Assembly (NCBI RefSeq): GCF_024979235.1
Contig: NZ_JANLCM010000002.1
Coordinates: 620,001 to 684,000 of the forward strand
Direction: 5' to 3'
DNA from: Herbiconiux aconitum
GTDB taxonomy: Bacteria; Actinomycetota; Actinomycetes; Actinomycetales; Microbacteriaceae
DNA: 64,000 nucleotides
Position 1 is the stretch's first letter. The number at the start of each line of letters is the position of its first letter. The translations under genes were made by a program, and so were the position numbers. Positions 26,515 through 35,811 of this stretch are shown here, in pieces. The notes below the pieces were generated by a model. That model made no database searches. It worked only from the letters and a program-made list of their open reading frames with translations, and was not told the origin of the DNA.

Positions 26515-27372
26515 ATGACAACGCAGCCGCCCATCGCCGTGACCGGCGCCACCGGAGTGGTCGGGGGAATGGTGGCGCGTGAGCTCGCCGCTCGCGGGGT
26601 CGCTCAACGACTGCTCGTGCGCGACCCCTCCCGCGCACCTCAGCTGCCCGAGAGCTCTGTGCACCGGATCGAATACCGAGACCGCGATGCCGCACGAAAC
26701 GCTCTGGAGGGCATCGATACGGTGTTCATGGTGTCGGCCGCCGAGACCGTCGAGCGACGCGAGGAACACGCCGCCTTCGTCGATGCCGCGGAGGCGGCCG
26801 GTGTGCGCCACATCGTCTACACCTCGTTCTTCGCGGCGGCGCCGGACGCGATCTTCACGCTCGCGCGCGATCATTACGCCACCGAGGAGCACATCAAGGC
26901 CTCGGGCCTCGAGTGGACCTTCTTGCGCGACAACCTCTACACCGACTTCATCGAGAACATGGTGGGGGAGGATGGCGTCATCCGCGGGCCGGCGGGCGAC
27001 GGCCGGGTGTCGATCGTCGCGCGCGTGGATGTGGCGCGTTCGGCCGTCGCGGTTCTCGGCGATCCGGCTTCCCACGCCGACCGCCGCTACGACCTCACCG
27101 GCCCGGAGGCAATCACGCTTGCGGAGGCCGCTGCCACGATCGCACGGGTGCGCGGCCGCGACGTGCGATTCGAGAACGAGACCATCGACGAGGCTTTCGC
27201 CTCCCGCGCCCGGTACGGCGCGCCCGATTGGCAGGTCGAGGCGTGGGTGAGCACCTACACCGCGATCGCGAGCGGAGCACTGGCGCCCGTGAGCGCCGAC
27301 GTCGAGGCCCTCACGGGCGCCGAACCGGTGTCGCTGGAGGCGTTCCTCCGCGGAGGCGGCTCCACCCTCTGA
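26515..27372 (+). CDS. NmrA-like / quinone oxidoreductase 2-type SDR
   Basis: 285-aa atypical SDR. The Rossmann motif is VTGATGVVGGMVA. LLVRDPSR follows beta-2, with Arg suggesting NADPH. TVFMVSAAE and HIVYTSFFAA match the QOR2/SDR_a5 group, which lacks a conserved YxxxK. Family members reduce quinones or sense redox state. The start at 26515 is chosen because TATCCT lies 6 nt upstream; an ATG at 26494 would overlap that box. Confidence 0.84.
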   Translation: MTTQPPIAVTGATGVVGGMVARELAARGVAQRLLVRDPSRAPQLPESSVHRIEYRDRDAARNALEGIDTVFMVSAAETVERREEHAAFVDAAEAAGVRHIVYTSFFAAAPDAIFTLARDHYATEEHIKASGLEWTFLRDNLYTDFIENMVGEDGVIRGPAGDGRVSIVARVDVARSAVAVLGDPASHADRRYDLTGPEAITLAEAAATIARVRGRDVRFENETIDEAFASRARYGAPDWQVEAWVSTYTAIASGALAPVSADVEALTGAEPVSLEAFLRGGGSTL

Positions 27373-27450
27373 GTGCGCCGCGTCGCGGCTTCCCCTGCTA
27401 GCCTCGAATCCGCGCGCGGGGTGCACGCGAAGGGGTGACGGGGGAGCGGG

Positions 27451-28521
27451 ATGCCGGGCGACGCGACCCTGTCCCTGCTCGGTGTGACCGAGCTCGGCGA
27501 GCGCATCTACCGCGAGGTCGTGGCCGACTCGACCACCTCCATCCAGAATGCGGCCCGCTCGTTCGGCCTCAGCGACGACCGGGCGATGGCGGAGCTGGAG
27601 ACGCTGCGGTCGCTGGGTCTCGTGAACCGTCTCGCTGTCGACGGGGAGTATTCGGCCGTCGATCCGCGGTTCGCCATCCGCGTGCTCGCCGACCGCACGG
27701 CCGACCAACTGAACCGCATCCGCGACGCGGTGCCGCAACTCGCCGCCACCTTCGACGACGCCCAGCGTTCCCAAGCCGACCCGAGCCTCAGCCGCATCGT
27801 GAGCGGTGCCGACGAAGTGGGCGGGTGGTACAACCGGCTCGAGCACCAGGCGGGCTTCGAGTTCCTCGCCTTCGACCGTCCGCCCTACGTTCTCGCCACC
27901 AGCAACCCGCTCGAAGAGGTCGTGCTCGGGCGGGGTGTGGTGTGGCGGGCGGTGTATGCCGCCGCGAGTCTCGACGAGGAATCGGCGTTCGACGACCTCC
28001 GGCGGCTGGTGGCGATCGGCGAGGAGGCCAGGGTCACGACCGATCTTCCGGTGAAGATGGCCATCGCCGACCGTCGCATCGCGCTCGTGTCGCTCGTCAT
28101 GTCGGGCTCGGCGCCGGTCGCTCTGGTCACCGAAGCCGAACCTCTCGTGAACGCTCTCATCGAACTCTTCGACTCCCACTGGCGCCGTGCGGTGCCCATC
28201 CCGACCGAGCGCTCCGAGCTGGAGACGATGACGCAGCACCGGATGCACCGCCCATCGAGCCTGGGCGGGCGTGACGCGGCCGACGCCGGGGCCCCCACTG
28301 CCGCCGGAGCGACCGGAGCGCAGACGTTCCGCCCGGCGACGGATGCCGAACGCGCGCTGCTGGCCCTGTTCTCCACCGGCCTCAAAGACGAGATGATCGC
28401 TCGCCAACTCGGGGTGTCGGCCCGCACGGTGCGCCGGCGCAGCCGGGAGCTCCTGCACGAGCTCGGCGCGGCGAACCGTTTTCAGGCCGGTGCCGAGGCG
28501 GCTCGGCGCGGCTGGATCTGA
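27451..28521 (+). CDS. Regulator with TrmB-like N-terminus and LuxR C-terminal HTH
   Basis: 356-aa probable transcription factor. Residues about 5-70 form a winged-helix TrmB-like domain (SIQNAARSFGLSDDRAMAELETLRSL). A middle effector-like domain follows. Residues about 295-356 are a LuxR/GerE helix-turn-helix (LKDEMIARQLGVSARTVRRR). GGGGGAGCGG precedes the ATG and TAGCCT near 27399 may be its -10. It lies 207 nt upstream of the giant subtilase gene, and that gap contains a CTGTCC/GGACAG palindrome, so local control of the protease is a reasonable inference. Confidence 0.82.
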   Translation: MPGDATLSLLGVTELGERIYREVVADSTTSIQNAARSFGLSDDRAMAELETLRSLGLVNRLAVDGEYSAVDPRFAIRVLADRTADQLNRIRDAVPQLAATFDDAQRSQADPSLSRIVSGADEVGGWYNRLEHQAGFEFLAFDRPPYVLATSNPLEEVVLGRGVVWRAVYAAASLDEESAFDDLRRLVAIGEEARVTTDLPVKMAIADRRIALVSLVMSGSAPVALVTEAEPLVNALIELFDSHWRRAVPIPTERSELETMTQHRMHRPSSLGGRDAADAGAPTAAGATGAQTFRPATDAERALLALFSTGLKDEMIARQLGVSARTVRRRSRELLHELGAANRFQAGAEAARRGWI

Positions 28522-28571
28522 GCGCGGTTCGTATCGAATTCGCTCGGTGTGTTTCGCCGCGGTAAAAACTC

Positions 28572-28606
28572 CTGTCCGCTCTAGGACAGTGACCGCGGAA
28601 GGACAG
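28572..28606 (+). promoter_or_regulatory. GGACAG repeat operator upstream of subtilase
   Basis: CTGTCC (28572-28577), 6 nt, GGACAG (28584-28589) form a perfect inverted repeat, with a third GGACAG at 28601-28606. A CCCCC/GGGGG mini-hairpin follows at 28610-28623. A target for the adjacent TrmB/LuxR-type regulator is inferred. Confidence 0.55.
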
Positions 28607-28728
28607 CCCACCCCCTAGTGGGGGCCACGGATGCTCCGGTAGCAAAGACACCACGGTCGACGATTCCGCGCGCTCCTCGAGGCTCGAAGAAGTGGACGAC
28701 CGGTCAGGTCAACAAGGAAAGGTCGTTC

Positions 28729-31700
28729 ATGCCGCCCACCCCCCAACCCCGCAGATCGGGTCGCCGTCGCTTGACGGCGACAGCTCTCGCGATCTGCCTC
28801 GTGACTCCGCTGTCGGCGTTCGGAGTCGCCGCACAGGCGTCGACTCCCGCTCGGCAGGGAAGCACGGATGCCGCCGGCCCCGTCGATGTGATCGTCGAGT
28901 TCGCGGGCGACTCCGCGGTTCGCACCATCGGCGCCGAGCGTCTGCAGCAGGCCCGGTCGAGTGCGGACATCGGCATCGCCTCCGCCGTCGCCGCCGACTA
29001 CACCGCGGCCGCTCAGGCACTCGAGGCCGAACAACGCGCTTTCGTCGACTCCGCCCGCACGACCGGCGTCGCGATCGACGACGCCCGTTACCTCACCGGC
29101 GTGATCGACGCCGTGGCCGGCACCGTCGACTCCGCCGATCTGGCTGCGCTCCGCGCCCTGCCCGACGTCAGTCGCGTGTCGGTCGACGGTCGCACGGAAG
29201 CGCTCACCGACGTGAGCGTGCCCGCGATCGGCGCCCCGGAGGTCTGGGCGCAGACCGCGCCCGATGGCTCGGCCGCGCGCGGGGCCGGCGTCACCGTCGC
29301 GATCCTCGACACCGGCATCGACTACACCCTGGCCGACCTCGGCGGGGGTTTCGGTGAAGGGTTCAAGGTGGTAGACGGCTACGACTTCACCAACGACGAC
29401 GCCGACCCGATGGACGACCACTACCACGGCACCCACGTCGCCGGCATCGTGGCCGGCGCCGGCGTCGACGAGATCACCGGCGTCGCGCCCGACGCGACCC
29501 TCACCGCCTACAAGGTGCTCGACGCGGACGGCGGGGGACAGGTGTCCGACGCCATCGAGGCCCTCGGCGCCGCGGTTTCGCCGGCGGGCGCGCATCCGGC
29601 CGACGTGATCAACATGAGCCTCGGACTTCCCGGCGACGGCTCGGATCCGCTCGGCGTCGCCGCCGCGAACGCGCTGATCGCCGGAGCCGTCGTCGTGGCC
29701 GCTGCCGGCAACGCCGGACCGGGGGAGCAGACCGTCAGCAGCCCCGCCTCCGCAACCGATGTGGTCGCGGTCGGAGCCTCGACGACGAACTTCAGCATCC
29801 CCACCATCTCGTTGACGACGCCCGAAGAACACGCGGTGCCGACCTCACGGGTGCTCTACTCCGCGAACCCGCCGGCGGAAGGCTTCACCGCGCGCGTCGT
29901 CGATGTCGGCGAAGGAACCGATGCCGACTTCGAAGCCGCCGGTGACCTGAGCGGGGCGATCGTGGCCTACAGCGGCATCGTGCCGCGCAGCACCGCCGAG
30001 ATTCAGGACGACTTCCACAAGGCATGGGTCGCCGAGAGCAAGGGCGCCGCGGCCGCGCTCGTCTATGAACTCCCCCCGGTCTTCGGCGGAGGCATCTCCC
30101 GCACCGACTCCATCGACCCGGATTCCGGCATCCTCGAGGCGAAGGCATCCGGGAGCGGAGCCGACGCGCTCGGCAGCGGGTCGGACCTCCGGCTGGACTC
30201 GATCGTGGTGATGGGCACCACGGCCGACCAGTACGCGCAGATCCGCGACGCCGTGCTCGCCGGTGATGCCACGGCGACGGTGTCGGCGAAGGACATGACC
30301 GACACCATCGCGTCGTTCAGCTCGCGGGGCCCGTCGGACGCCATGCGGCTGAAGCCCGAGATCGTCGCCCCGGGCGTCGAGATCCGCTCGCTCGTGCCGG
30401 CCGCTCAGGGCATCGACGACGACGCCTATCGGCTGTCGGGAACCTCGATGGCCGCTCCGCACGTCGCAGGCGCTGCCGCGTTGCTGCGCCAGATGCGGCC
30501 GGATGCCGATCCGTGGCAGGTGCGCGACATCCTGATCGGATCGGCGGCACCGCTCTCCAGCAGCGCTGTGGATGCCTCGCCCTCCGACCAGGGAGCCGGT
30601 CTCCTCGATGTCGCCGCAGCCGTTCGGCAGAGAGTCACGGTGCAGCCTGCCGTCGCCTCGCTCGGCCTCGTCGACGCAGACGCCACCGACCCGAGTCGCG
30701 CGACCGTGCTGATCGTCACGAACTCCAGCGATCAGGCGCTCACGGCGACCCTCACCATCGAGCCCTCCGTCGCGAGCACGGGCTCGGCGACACTCGATGT
30801 CGACACTCTCGACCTGCCGGCCGATTCGAACTCGTCGGCCGTGCTCATCGCCACACCCGACGTGACATCCGGTCACGCTGAGGTGTCCGGCATCGTTGTG
30901 GTGAGCCTGAGCGACGGTTCGGAGGTGCGCGTGCCCTATCTCGCGGTCTCCCGCGAGCTGCTCGTTCGCGCCACCCCCGACCCGTCGTCCGGTCACGCCA
31001 AGGTGTTCGTGCACGCCGACGCACAGCTCGACGCCCCGCCGACGGTGCAGGTGACGACTCCGTCGGGCGCGGTGCTGTCGGTCGCGATGGAGCTCTCCGG
31101 CGAGATCGACGACGAGGGCATCAACACCCGCCCGGGCTGGTACGAGGGATCGGTCGATTCCACCGAGGTGGGCGGCCACACCATCTCCGTCTCCGGCGAG
31201 TCGCAGGGTTCGACGCAGCTCGGCGCGGGCTCGTTCGAGGTGCTGCCCACGGTGACCGGAGACGGCACCTGGCAGCAGCTCGGGCGTGACAGCAACAGCG
31301 CGTTCGTCGCGACCTCGCCGGTCGACGGCGAGACGGCGATGCTGACGGCCGAGGGTACCTCGCGGCCGTTCTTCACCTCCGACAAGGGGCAGACCTGGAA
31401 CCAGGCGCGCGACCTCCCGGTCGGTGACGGCGAAGGGCGTCCGTTCGCCGACCCGGCCGATCCGAACGCGTTCTGGTACTTCCTGAACGGCACCGTCGGG
31501 CGCGTGGCCCTCGATCCCAGCTACGACGGCATGCTCGTTCGCACCGACGACCTCGGGGCGACCTGGGATGTGCTGCCCTTCCCGGACAAGCACATCTTCT
31601 CGTCCACCACGAGCGGGCAGACACTCGTCGCCACGGTCGGCGACGGCGTGGAATACAGTCACGACGGAGGTCGATCGTGGTCGCACCTGGCCTACCGCTG

Positions 31701-33411
31701 GGAGCAACCGCCGACCGACATCGCGATCGACGGCTCGGATCTGGTGCTCGTCAGCGCGACCGGCCTGTTCCGCATCGCAGGCATCGACGGCACCCCCGGC
31801 ACGCCGGAGCTGATCGACGAAGCGACGTTCACCCACACCTTCACCGGCGTGACGGCACAGGAGGGCACGTTCGTCGTCAGTCTCTTCGAAGAAGGGCTGC
31901 TGCGTTCCACCGACGGGGGAGCCACCTGGGATGACCTCGCCACACCGACGATCAGCCCGACCGCGATCGAGTTCGATGGCGACTCGCTCTACGTCGGCGC
32001 GCCGGAGGGGTACTACACCAGCTCCGACGACGGCAATTCGTTCGCGAAGACCGAGTATCCCTACCACGGGCCGGTCGCACTGGACTTCGCGCACTGGGCC
32101 GGCGACGAATCGTTGCTGGTGTCGCTCGACGGCGCGGGGCTCTACTCCACCGACGACGGCGCGACCTTCGAGCGCCTCGGCGTCTCCGGCAACTCGGTCG
32201 CCTCGATCCTCAGCGGAGTGGATGCGGAAGGCGAGCCGGTCGTGCGGGTCTCGGACAGCCACGGGGTCGGGTCGACCCGTCTGCCGGATGCCGCGGTGCT
32301 CGGCGACGACGTCACCGAATGGGGGCGCACGGGCGGCGAAGGCTGGATCGGGGTGGGCAGCACCGACATGGTCGCCGATCCGACGCATCCGCTCGGCCTC
32401 TGGCGACTGCGACAGGATGCCTTCGGCGGTGCCCGCATCGAGCACAGCACCGACGGGGGCGCCACCTTCGTGCAGACCGGGCCGTCGGGGTTCGAGAGCC
32501 GGGCCTTCACCCTCGATCCGAGCAACCCGGGCAGCATGGTCGCCGCCTTCAAGAACGAGCGCGATTCCGGGCTCATCGTGACGGGCGACGGATGGGCGAA
32601 CTGGGACACGTACGCGCATCCGATCGCGGTCAACCAGCTGAGCCCTGACCCGTCGACAGCGGGCCGGTTGTGGATCGCTGCCGACGAGGGCGTGTTCGTC
32701 TCGGACGACTTCGGCCGGAGCATCCGTTCGATCTCCGACGAGAGCGCTCAGTCGGTGTGGGTCGATCCGGCCGACCCGAACCATGTGTTCGTGGGCCGCA
32801 ACGGCATCCAGGTGTCGACGGATGGCGGTGCGACCTTCGCCCCCGCCGTGGTGCCGTCACCGGACATCCTGGTCGGGTCGTTCACCTCGGTGGAGCGATC
32901 GACGGGAACCGTGCTGTTCGCGGGAACCAAGTCGTTCCGGCCGAACGGCTTGGTGACCCTCGGGCGCGGCGTGCTCATGAGCATCGACGGCGGTTCGACC
33001 TGGTCGAACGTCTCCGCCGGACTCGACGCCACATCGATCCGGTCGCTGACCACGAGTACTGACGGAAAGTGGCTGCTGGCCGGCACGAACGGGGGAGGAG
33101 TGCACCGTGCGAGCATCGCGGTGCTGCTGGGGGAGGAGGCGCCGCCGATCGGGCCCGCGGACCCGGGTGAGCCCGGTGACCCTGGCGACCCCGGCGATCC
33201 TGGTGATCCCGGCCAGCCCGGCGATCCGTCCGACCCCGGCGCGCCTGGTCAGGGTGGCAATGGTTCGGTCGGAGATTCCGGTTCCGGTTCCGGTTCCGGG
33301 TCGCTCGCGGCGACCGGTCTCGATGCCCTGTGGCTGATCGTGGGCGGGCTCTTCACCGCCGCCGCCGGCGCCGGGCTGCTGGCGCTGCGATCGGCACGAC
33401 GCCGGGCCTAG
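28729..33411 (+). CDS. Giant wall-anchored subtilase (S8) with sialidase-type propeller
   Basis: 1560-aa exported serine protease. Signal peptide: RRSGRRR then a hydrophobic stretch ending AAQA near residue 37. Residues about 50-150 resemble an I9 propeptide. The catalytic triad is Asp194 (ILDTGIDY), His236 (HGTHVAG) and Ser573 (GTSMAAPHVAG). A PA-like insertion lies at about 370-520. Residues about 640-830 are a Fn3-like region. Residues about 840-1460 carry at least nine BNR/Asp-box units (S-x-DGG-x-[TS]W/F), a propeller. A PGD-rich collagen-like linker and SG repeats lead to LAATG at 1526-1530, a hydrophobic helix and RSARRRA, a sortase-E-type anchor. AAGGAAAGG precedes the ATG. Confidence 0.92.
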   Translation: MPPTPQPRRSGRRRLTATALAICLVTPLSAFGVAAQASTPARQGSTDAAGPVDVIVEFAGDSAVRTIGAERLQQARSSADIGIASAVAADYTAAAQALEAEQRAFVDSARTTGVAIDDARYLTGVIDAVAGTVDSADLAALRALPDVSRVSVDGRTEALTDVSVPAIGAPEVWAQTAPDGSAARGAGVTVAILDTGIDYTLADLGGGFGEGFKVVDGYDFTNDDADPMDDHYHGTHVAGIVAGAGVDEITGVAPDATLTAYKVLDADGGGQVSDAIEALGAAVSPAGAHPADVINMSLGLPGDGSDPLGVAAANALIAGAVVVAAAGNAGPGEQTVSSPASATDVVAVGASTTNFSIPTISLTTPEEHAVPTSRVLYSANPPAEGFTARVVDVGEGTDADFEAAGDLSGAIVAYSGIVPRSTAEIQDDFHKAWVAESKGAAAALVYELPPVFGGGISRTDSIDPDSGILEAKASGSGADALGSGSDLRLDSIVVMGTTADQYAQIRDAVLAGDATATVSAKDMTDTIASFSSRGPSDAMRLKPEIVAPGVEIRSLVPAAQGIDDDAYRLSGTSMAAPHVAGAAALLRQMRPDADPWQVRDILIGSAAPLSSSAVDASPSDQGAGLLDVAAAVRQRVTVQPAVASLGLVDADATDPSRATVLIVTNSSDQALTATLTIEPSVASTGSATLDVDTLDLPADSNSSAVLIATPDVTSGHAEVSGIVVVSLSDGSEVRVPYLAVSRELLVRATPDPSSGHAKVFVHADAQLDAPPTVQVTTPSGAVLSVAMELSGEIDDEGINTRPGWYEGSVDSTEVGGHTISVSGESQGSTQLGAGSFEVLPTVTGDGTWQQLGRDSNSAFVATSPVDGETAMLTAEGTSRPFFTSDKGQTWNQARDLPVGDGEGRPFADPADPNAFWYFLNGTVGRVALDPSYDGMLVRTDDLGATWDVLPFPDKHIFSSTTSGQTLVATVGDGVEYSHDGGRSWSHLAYRWEQPPTDIAIDGSDLVLVSATGLFRIAGIDGTPGTPELIDEATFTHTFTGVTAQEGTFVVSLFEEGLLRSTDGGATWDDLATPTISPTAIEFDGDSLYVGAPEGYYTSSDDGNSFAKTEYPYHGPVALDFAHWAGDESLLVSLDGAGLYSTDDGATFERLGVSGNSVASILSGVDAEGEPVVRVSDSHGVGSTRLPDAAVLGDDVTEWGRTGGEGWIGVGSTDMVADPTHPLGLWRLRQDAFGGARIEHSTDGGATFVQTGPSGFESRAFTLDPSNPGSMVAAFKNERDSGLIVTGDGWANWDTYAHPIAVNQLSPDPSTAGRLWIAADEGVFVSDDFGRSIRSISDESAQSVWVDPADPNHVFVGRNGIQVSTDGGATFAPAVVPSPDILVGSFTSVERSTGTVLFAGTKSFRPNGLVTLGRGVLMSIDGGSTWSNVSAGLDATSIRSLTTSTDGKWLLAGTNGGGVHRASIAVLLGEEAPPIGPADPGEPGDPGDPGDPGDPGQPGDPSDPGAPGQGGNGSVGDSGSGSGSGSLAATGLDALWLIVGGLFTAAAGAGLLALRSARRRA
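33163..33300 (+). repeat. Short in-frame repeats encoding PGD and SG linkers
   Basis: Tandem 9-nt units (GAC/GAT CC- GG-) code for a Pro-Gly-Asp collagen-like stretch, followed by 6-nt GGTTCC units coding for Ser-Gly. They form the stalk between the propeller and the LAATG anchor of the subtilase and are likely to vary in length by slippage. Confidence 0.8.
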
Positions 33412-33425
33412 ACACCCGGTCGGTC

Positions 33426-33467
33426 TGAGTGGCTGCGCGGGGCGTTCTCTCCCCGCGCAGCCACTCA
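33426..33467. terminator. Strong bidirectional hairpin terminator
   Basis: A perfect 17-bp stem (33426-33442 with 33451-33467) and an 8-nt loop, core GGCTGCGCGGGG / CCCCGCGCAGCC. It lies 14 nt after the subtilase stop and 26 nt from the end of the opposing PrsW gene. No T-tract, as is common in high-GC actinobacteria. Confidence 0.85.
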
Positions 33468-33492
33468 CTGCCTGCGCTGCGCGCTGCCGGGG

Positions 33493-34470
33493 TCAGGATG
33501 CCGCAACGGAGACGTTGGTCTTCCACAGCGACTCGGCCCGTCGGAAGTGCCGCAGGATCAGCCAGAGCGTGATGATCCCCGCGGCCGAGACGATCACGAG
33601 GCCCACGACGTAGAGCACGGTGGCAAGAGTCGAGACCGAGTTCTCCACGCTCTGGGTGAGGAACCCCCTCTGGAGCTCCTGCATCGCCCGACCGTTCAAC
33701 TGGAGCGCGATGAAGGCCGCGACCTCTGATGACGAATCCCACAGGGCGTGGAAGAGGGCGCTGGCCACGAAGGCCAGCAGTATCCACGGCGACCAGCGGA
33801 ATCGGGGTCGCAGGTGCGCGCATCCGAAGAGCACGGCTCCGAGCACCGCCGTCCAGAGCACGTGGCCCACCGGGGCCAGGATGGCACGCACCACCTCGGT
33901 CTGGAGCAAGGAGACGAGGTCGATGCCCTGCGCGGTGATCGCCGCGGTGAAGGCGTAGCCCGCCGATTCGAACGCGGCGAATCCGGCACCGATCGTGGCG
34001 CCGAGGAGCGCGCCCTGGGCAGCCGTCTTCGGAACCACCCGCCAGCCGATGATGACGAGAAGCACGCCCTTGACGAACTCTTCGATCAGGCCCACCAGGC
34101 CGTAGATCCAGAACGACTTCTGCAGCGGGAACTCGAGCAGCGATGCCCCGAGCACGCCGAAGATGCCGCCGACGAAGAACGCGAGGATGAGTTGCAGCGT
34201 GCTGATCGATCCGGTCACCCGTTCAACGACGAACAGCACCACGCAGAAGGGCACGAGGAAGCTGCCGAGGAGGATGAGAGTCGGCACGAGATTCGTGTTG
34301 CGGGTGAAGAGTGTGACGATGATCGTCACGATCCAGAGCGCGAGTCCGGCGAGCAGCGTCTTCCACCACCAGCCGTGGTGGTGATGCGGATGGGGGGCCG
34401 CCGGCGCGGGCACAGGTGCGGGATCGGGGTGAGCGGGGGCGGTGCTCGTTTCCTGCAACTCGTTCGACAT
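33493..34470 (-). CDS. PrsW-family intramembrane metalloprotease
   Basis: 325-aa polytopic membrane protein with a Pro/His-rich cytoplasmic N-terminus. The PrsW/CPBP-like motifs are in order: EEFVKG (EExxK) near residue 128, FESAGYAF, GHVLWTAVLG and FHALWD. About eight transmembrane helices are seen. PrsW in Bacillus cleaves anti-sigma factors; here the substrate is unknown. The start at 34470 has GGAG 8 nt upstream. It converges on the subtilase gene across the strong terminator. Confidence 0.87.
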   Translation of the reverse strand: MSNELQETSTAPAHPDPAPVPAPAAPHPHHHHGWWWKTLLAGLALWIVTIIVTLFTRNTNLVPTLILLGSFLVPFCVVLFVVERVTGSISTLQLILAFFVGGIFGVLGASLLEFPLQKSFWIYGLVGLIEEFVKGVLLVIIGWRVVPKTAAQGALLGATIGAGFAAFESAGYAFTAAITAQGIDLVSLLQTEVVRAILAPVGHVLWTAVLGAVLFGCAHLRPRFRWSPWILLAFVASALFHALWDSSSEVAAFIALQLNGRAMQELQRGFLTQSVENSVSTLATVLYVVGLVIVSAAGIITLWLILRHFRRAESLWKTNVSVAAS

Positions 34471-34605
34471 CGTGACGTCTCCATTCTGAGGAACGCATCC
34501 CAATTCGCCGCTGGTTCGGCGATGATGTGCGCAAAGTTATCAGAACTTACATTCCAGCAATACCCCGACTCTGGGCATTCTCGGGAAAGAGCATCGACCC
34601 TGATT

Positions 34606-34638
34606 TTGGCTATGTGATCGAGCCTAACTTTCAGGCCG
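34606..34638 (+). repeat. 33-bp imperfect direct repeat, copy A
   Basis: TTGGCT-N3-TGATC-N-AGCC-N-AACTTTCAGGCCG; 29 of 33 bases are shared with copy B at 38777-38809. GGCT and AGCC can pair as a small stem. The two copies bracket the esterase/SDR/TetR block. Confidence 0.75.
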
Positions 34639-34715
34639 CTGCGATGCCACCCATCGCGTGCCGAGGCGGGTAGGGGAACGGTGATCGAGACCATGGAGAG
34701 ATCGGCGGCTATTCG

Positions 34716-34727
34716 GAGGCATGCCTC
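34716..34727. promoter_or_regulatory. Palindromic operator candidate before esterase
   Basis: Perfect 12-bp palindrome GAGGCATGCCTC, with two further half-sites at 34751-34755 (GAGGC) and 34769-34773 (GCCTC), flanking a TAGAGT -10-like box. It could bind one of the nearby TetR proteins. Confidence 0.5.
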
Positions 34728-34796
34728 ATGTTTGCTAGAGTGCGTAACCTGAGGCATAGCTCGACTTAGCCTCGAATCGACACTCTGGAGGTCACC

Positions 34797-35738
34797 ATGC
34801 TCGAAATCGACAAGGAAATGCTCGCCGCCCTCGCGCCACTCGGCGCCGCGATGCCGCCCGAGGCTCCCGCAGTGGGGGACTGGCGCACGCGCCGCGCCAA
34901 CATCGACGGTCTCTACGGCTTCCTGGCCGCCGGAGCATCCGGTGATCACCGCGACATCACGACGATGGACCTCAGCACGACTTCAGCCGACGGCCACGAT
35001 GTACCGCTGCGACTGTACCGCCCGCAGGGCGACACGAAGGCGCTCGTCGTCTACTTCCATGGCGGTGGCCTCATCGCCGGCTCGGTCGACGGATACGACC
35101 ACGTTCACCGTCGCTACGCTGCAGAAGCCGGGGTCACGGTGGTCGCGGTCGACTACCGTCTGGCGCCCGACGCTCCGTACCCCGCAGCGCTCGAGGACGG
35201 CGTCGCGGCCGTGAGGTGGGCGAGCGAGCATGTCGCCGAGCATGCACCGGGCACGGCGGTGGCGGTGATGGGTGACTCGGCTGGCGGAGGTCTCGCAGCG
35301 GCGGTAGCTGTAGTGTGCCGCGATCGCGGCATCGGACCGGTCGCCGCGCAACTCCTGATCTATCCGATGCTCGACGACCGCACTGTCGGCACCACCCCGG
35401 CGGTCGAACCCTTCTTGACCTGGTCCGTGGGCGACAACGTCACCGGGTGGACGGCGTACCTCGGTGATGCTTATGGCACGGACGCGGTGCCGGCACTCGC
35501 GGCCGCGGCACGCACCGAGGAGCTGGCCGGCCTTCCCGCTGCCTACGTCGAAGTCGGCCAGCTCGACCTGTTCTGTGTGGAGACCGTCGCCTATGCGACG
35601 CGACTCATGGGGAGCGCCGTGCCGGTTCATCTCGTCGTGCGTCCGGGGGCATTCCACGGCTTCGACCAGTTCGCGGGCGAATCGCACGCCGCACGAGCGG
35701 CAATCGCTGACCGCGTGGTGTTCCTGCAGCATCTCTGA
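34797..35738 (+). CDS. HSL-family esterase/lipase
   Basis: 313-aa alpha/beta hydrolase of the hormone-sensitive-lipase group. The oxyanion-hole HGGG appears in VYFHGGGLIAGS near residue 90. The nucleophile is in GDSAGGG near residue 160. The acid lies in GQLDLFCVE and the histidine in PGAFHGFDQF. It hydrolyses short acyl or carboxylic esters; the substrate is unknown. GGAGGTC precedes the ATG. A frameshifted SDR and a TetR gene follow on the same strand. Confidence 0.9.
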   Translation: MLEIDKEMLAALAPLGAAMPPEAPAVGDWRTRRANIDGLYGFLAAGASGDHRDITTMDLSTTSADGHDVPLRLYRPQGDTKALVVYFHGGGLIAGSVDGYDHVHRRYAAEAGVTVVAVDYRLAPDAPYPAALEDGVAAVRWASEHVAEHAPGTAVAVMGDSAGGGLAAAVAVVCRDRGIGPVAAQLLIYPMLDDRTVGTTPAVEPFLTWSVGDNVTGWTAYLGDAYGTDAVPALAAAARTEELAGLPAAYVEVGQLDLFCVETVAYATRLMGSAVPVHLVVRPGAFHGFDQFAGESHAARAAIADRVVFLQHL

Positions 35739-35811
35739 GCCGTCGGCGGGCCGGTCACCCCGTCGGCTCGCCTCGCTCGCTGCCATCACCAGCTCTCACA
35801 GGAAGATCTCC

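Larger units (their letters stand above)
34471..34796. other. Intergenic region with repeat copy A and a GAGGC palindrome
   Basis: 326-bp non-coding stretch, relatively AT-rich. It holds the upstream region of prsW, direct-repeat copy A (34606-34638), the palindrome at 34716-34727, a TAGAGT that may be a -10 (34735-34740) and the GGAGG ribosome binding site of the esterase. No credible short gene was found. Confidence 0.6.

Noticed and set aside
29845..32784. A 979-codon open frame on the minus strand
   Set aside because: It is the antisense shadow of the subtilase gene in high-GC DNA; the plus strand has clear domains, motifs and a ribosome site.
33163..33300. Possible CRISPR or minisatellite array
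   Set aside because: The 9-nt and 6-nt units are in frame and encode PGD and SG linkers of the subtilase; there are no spacers.
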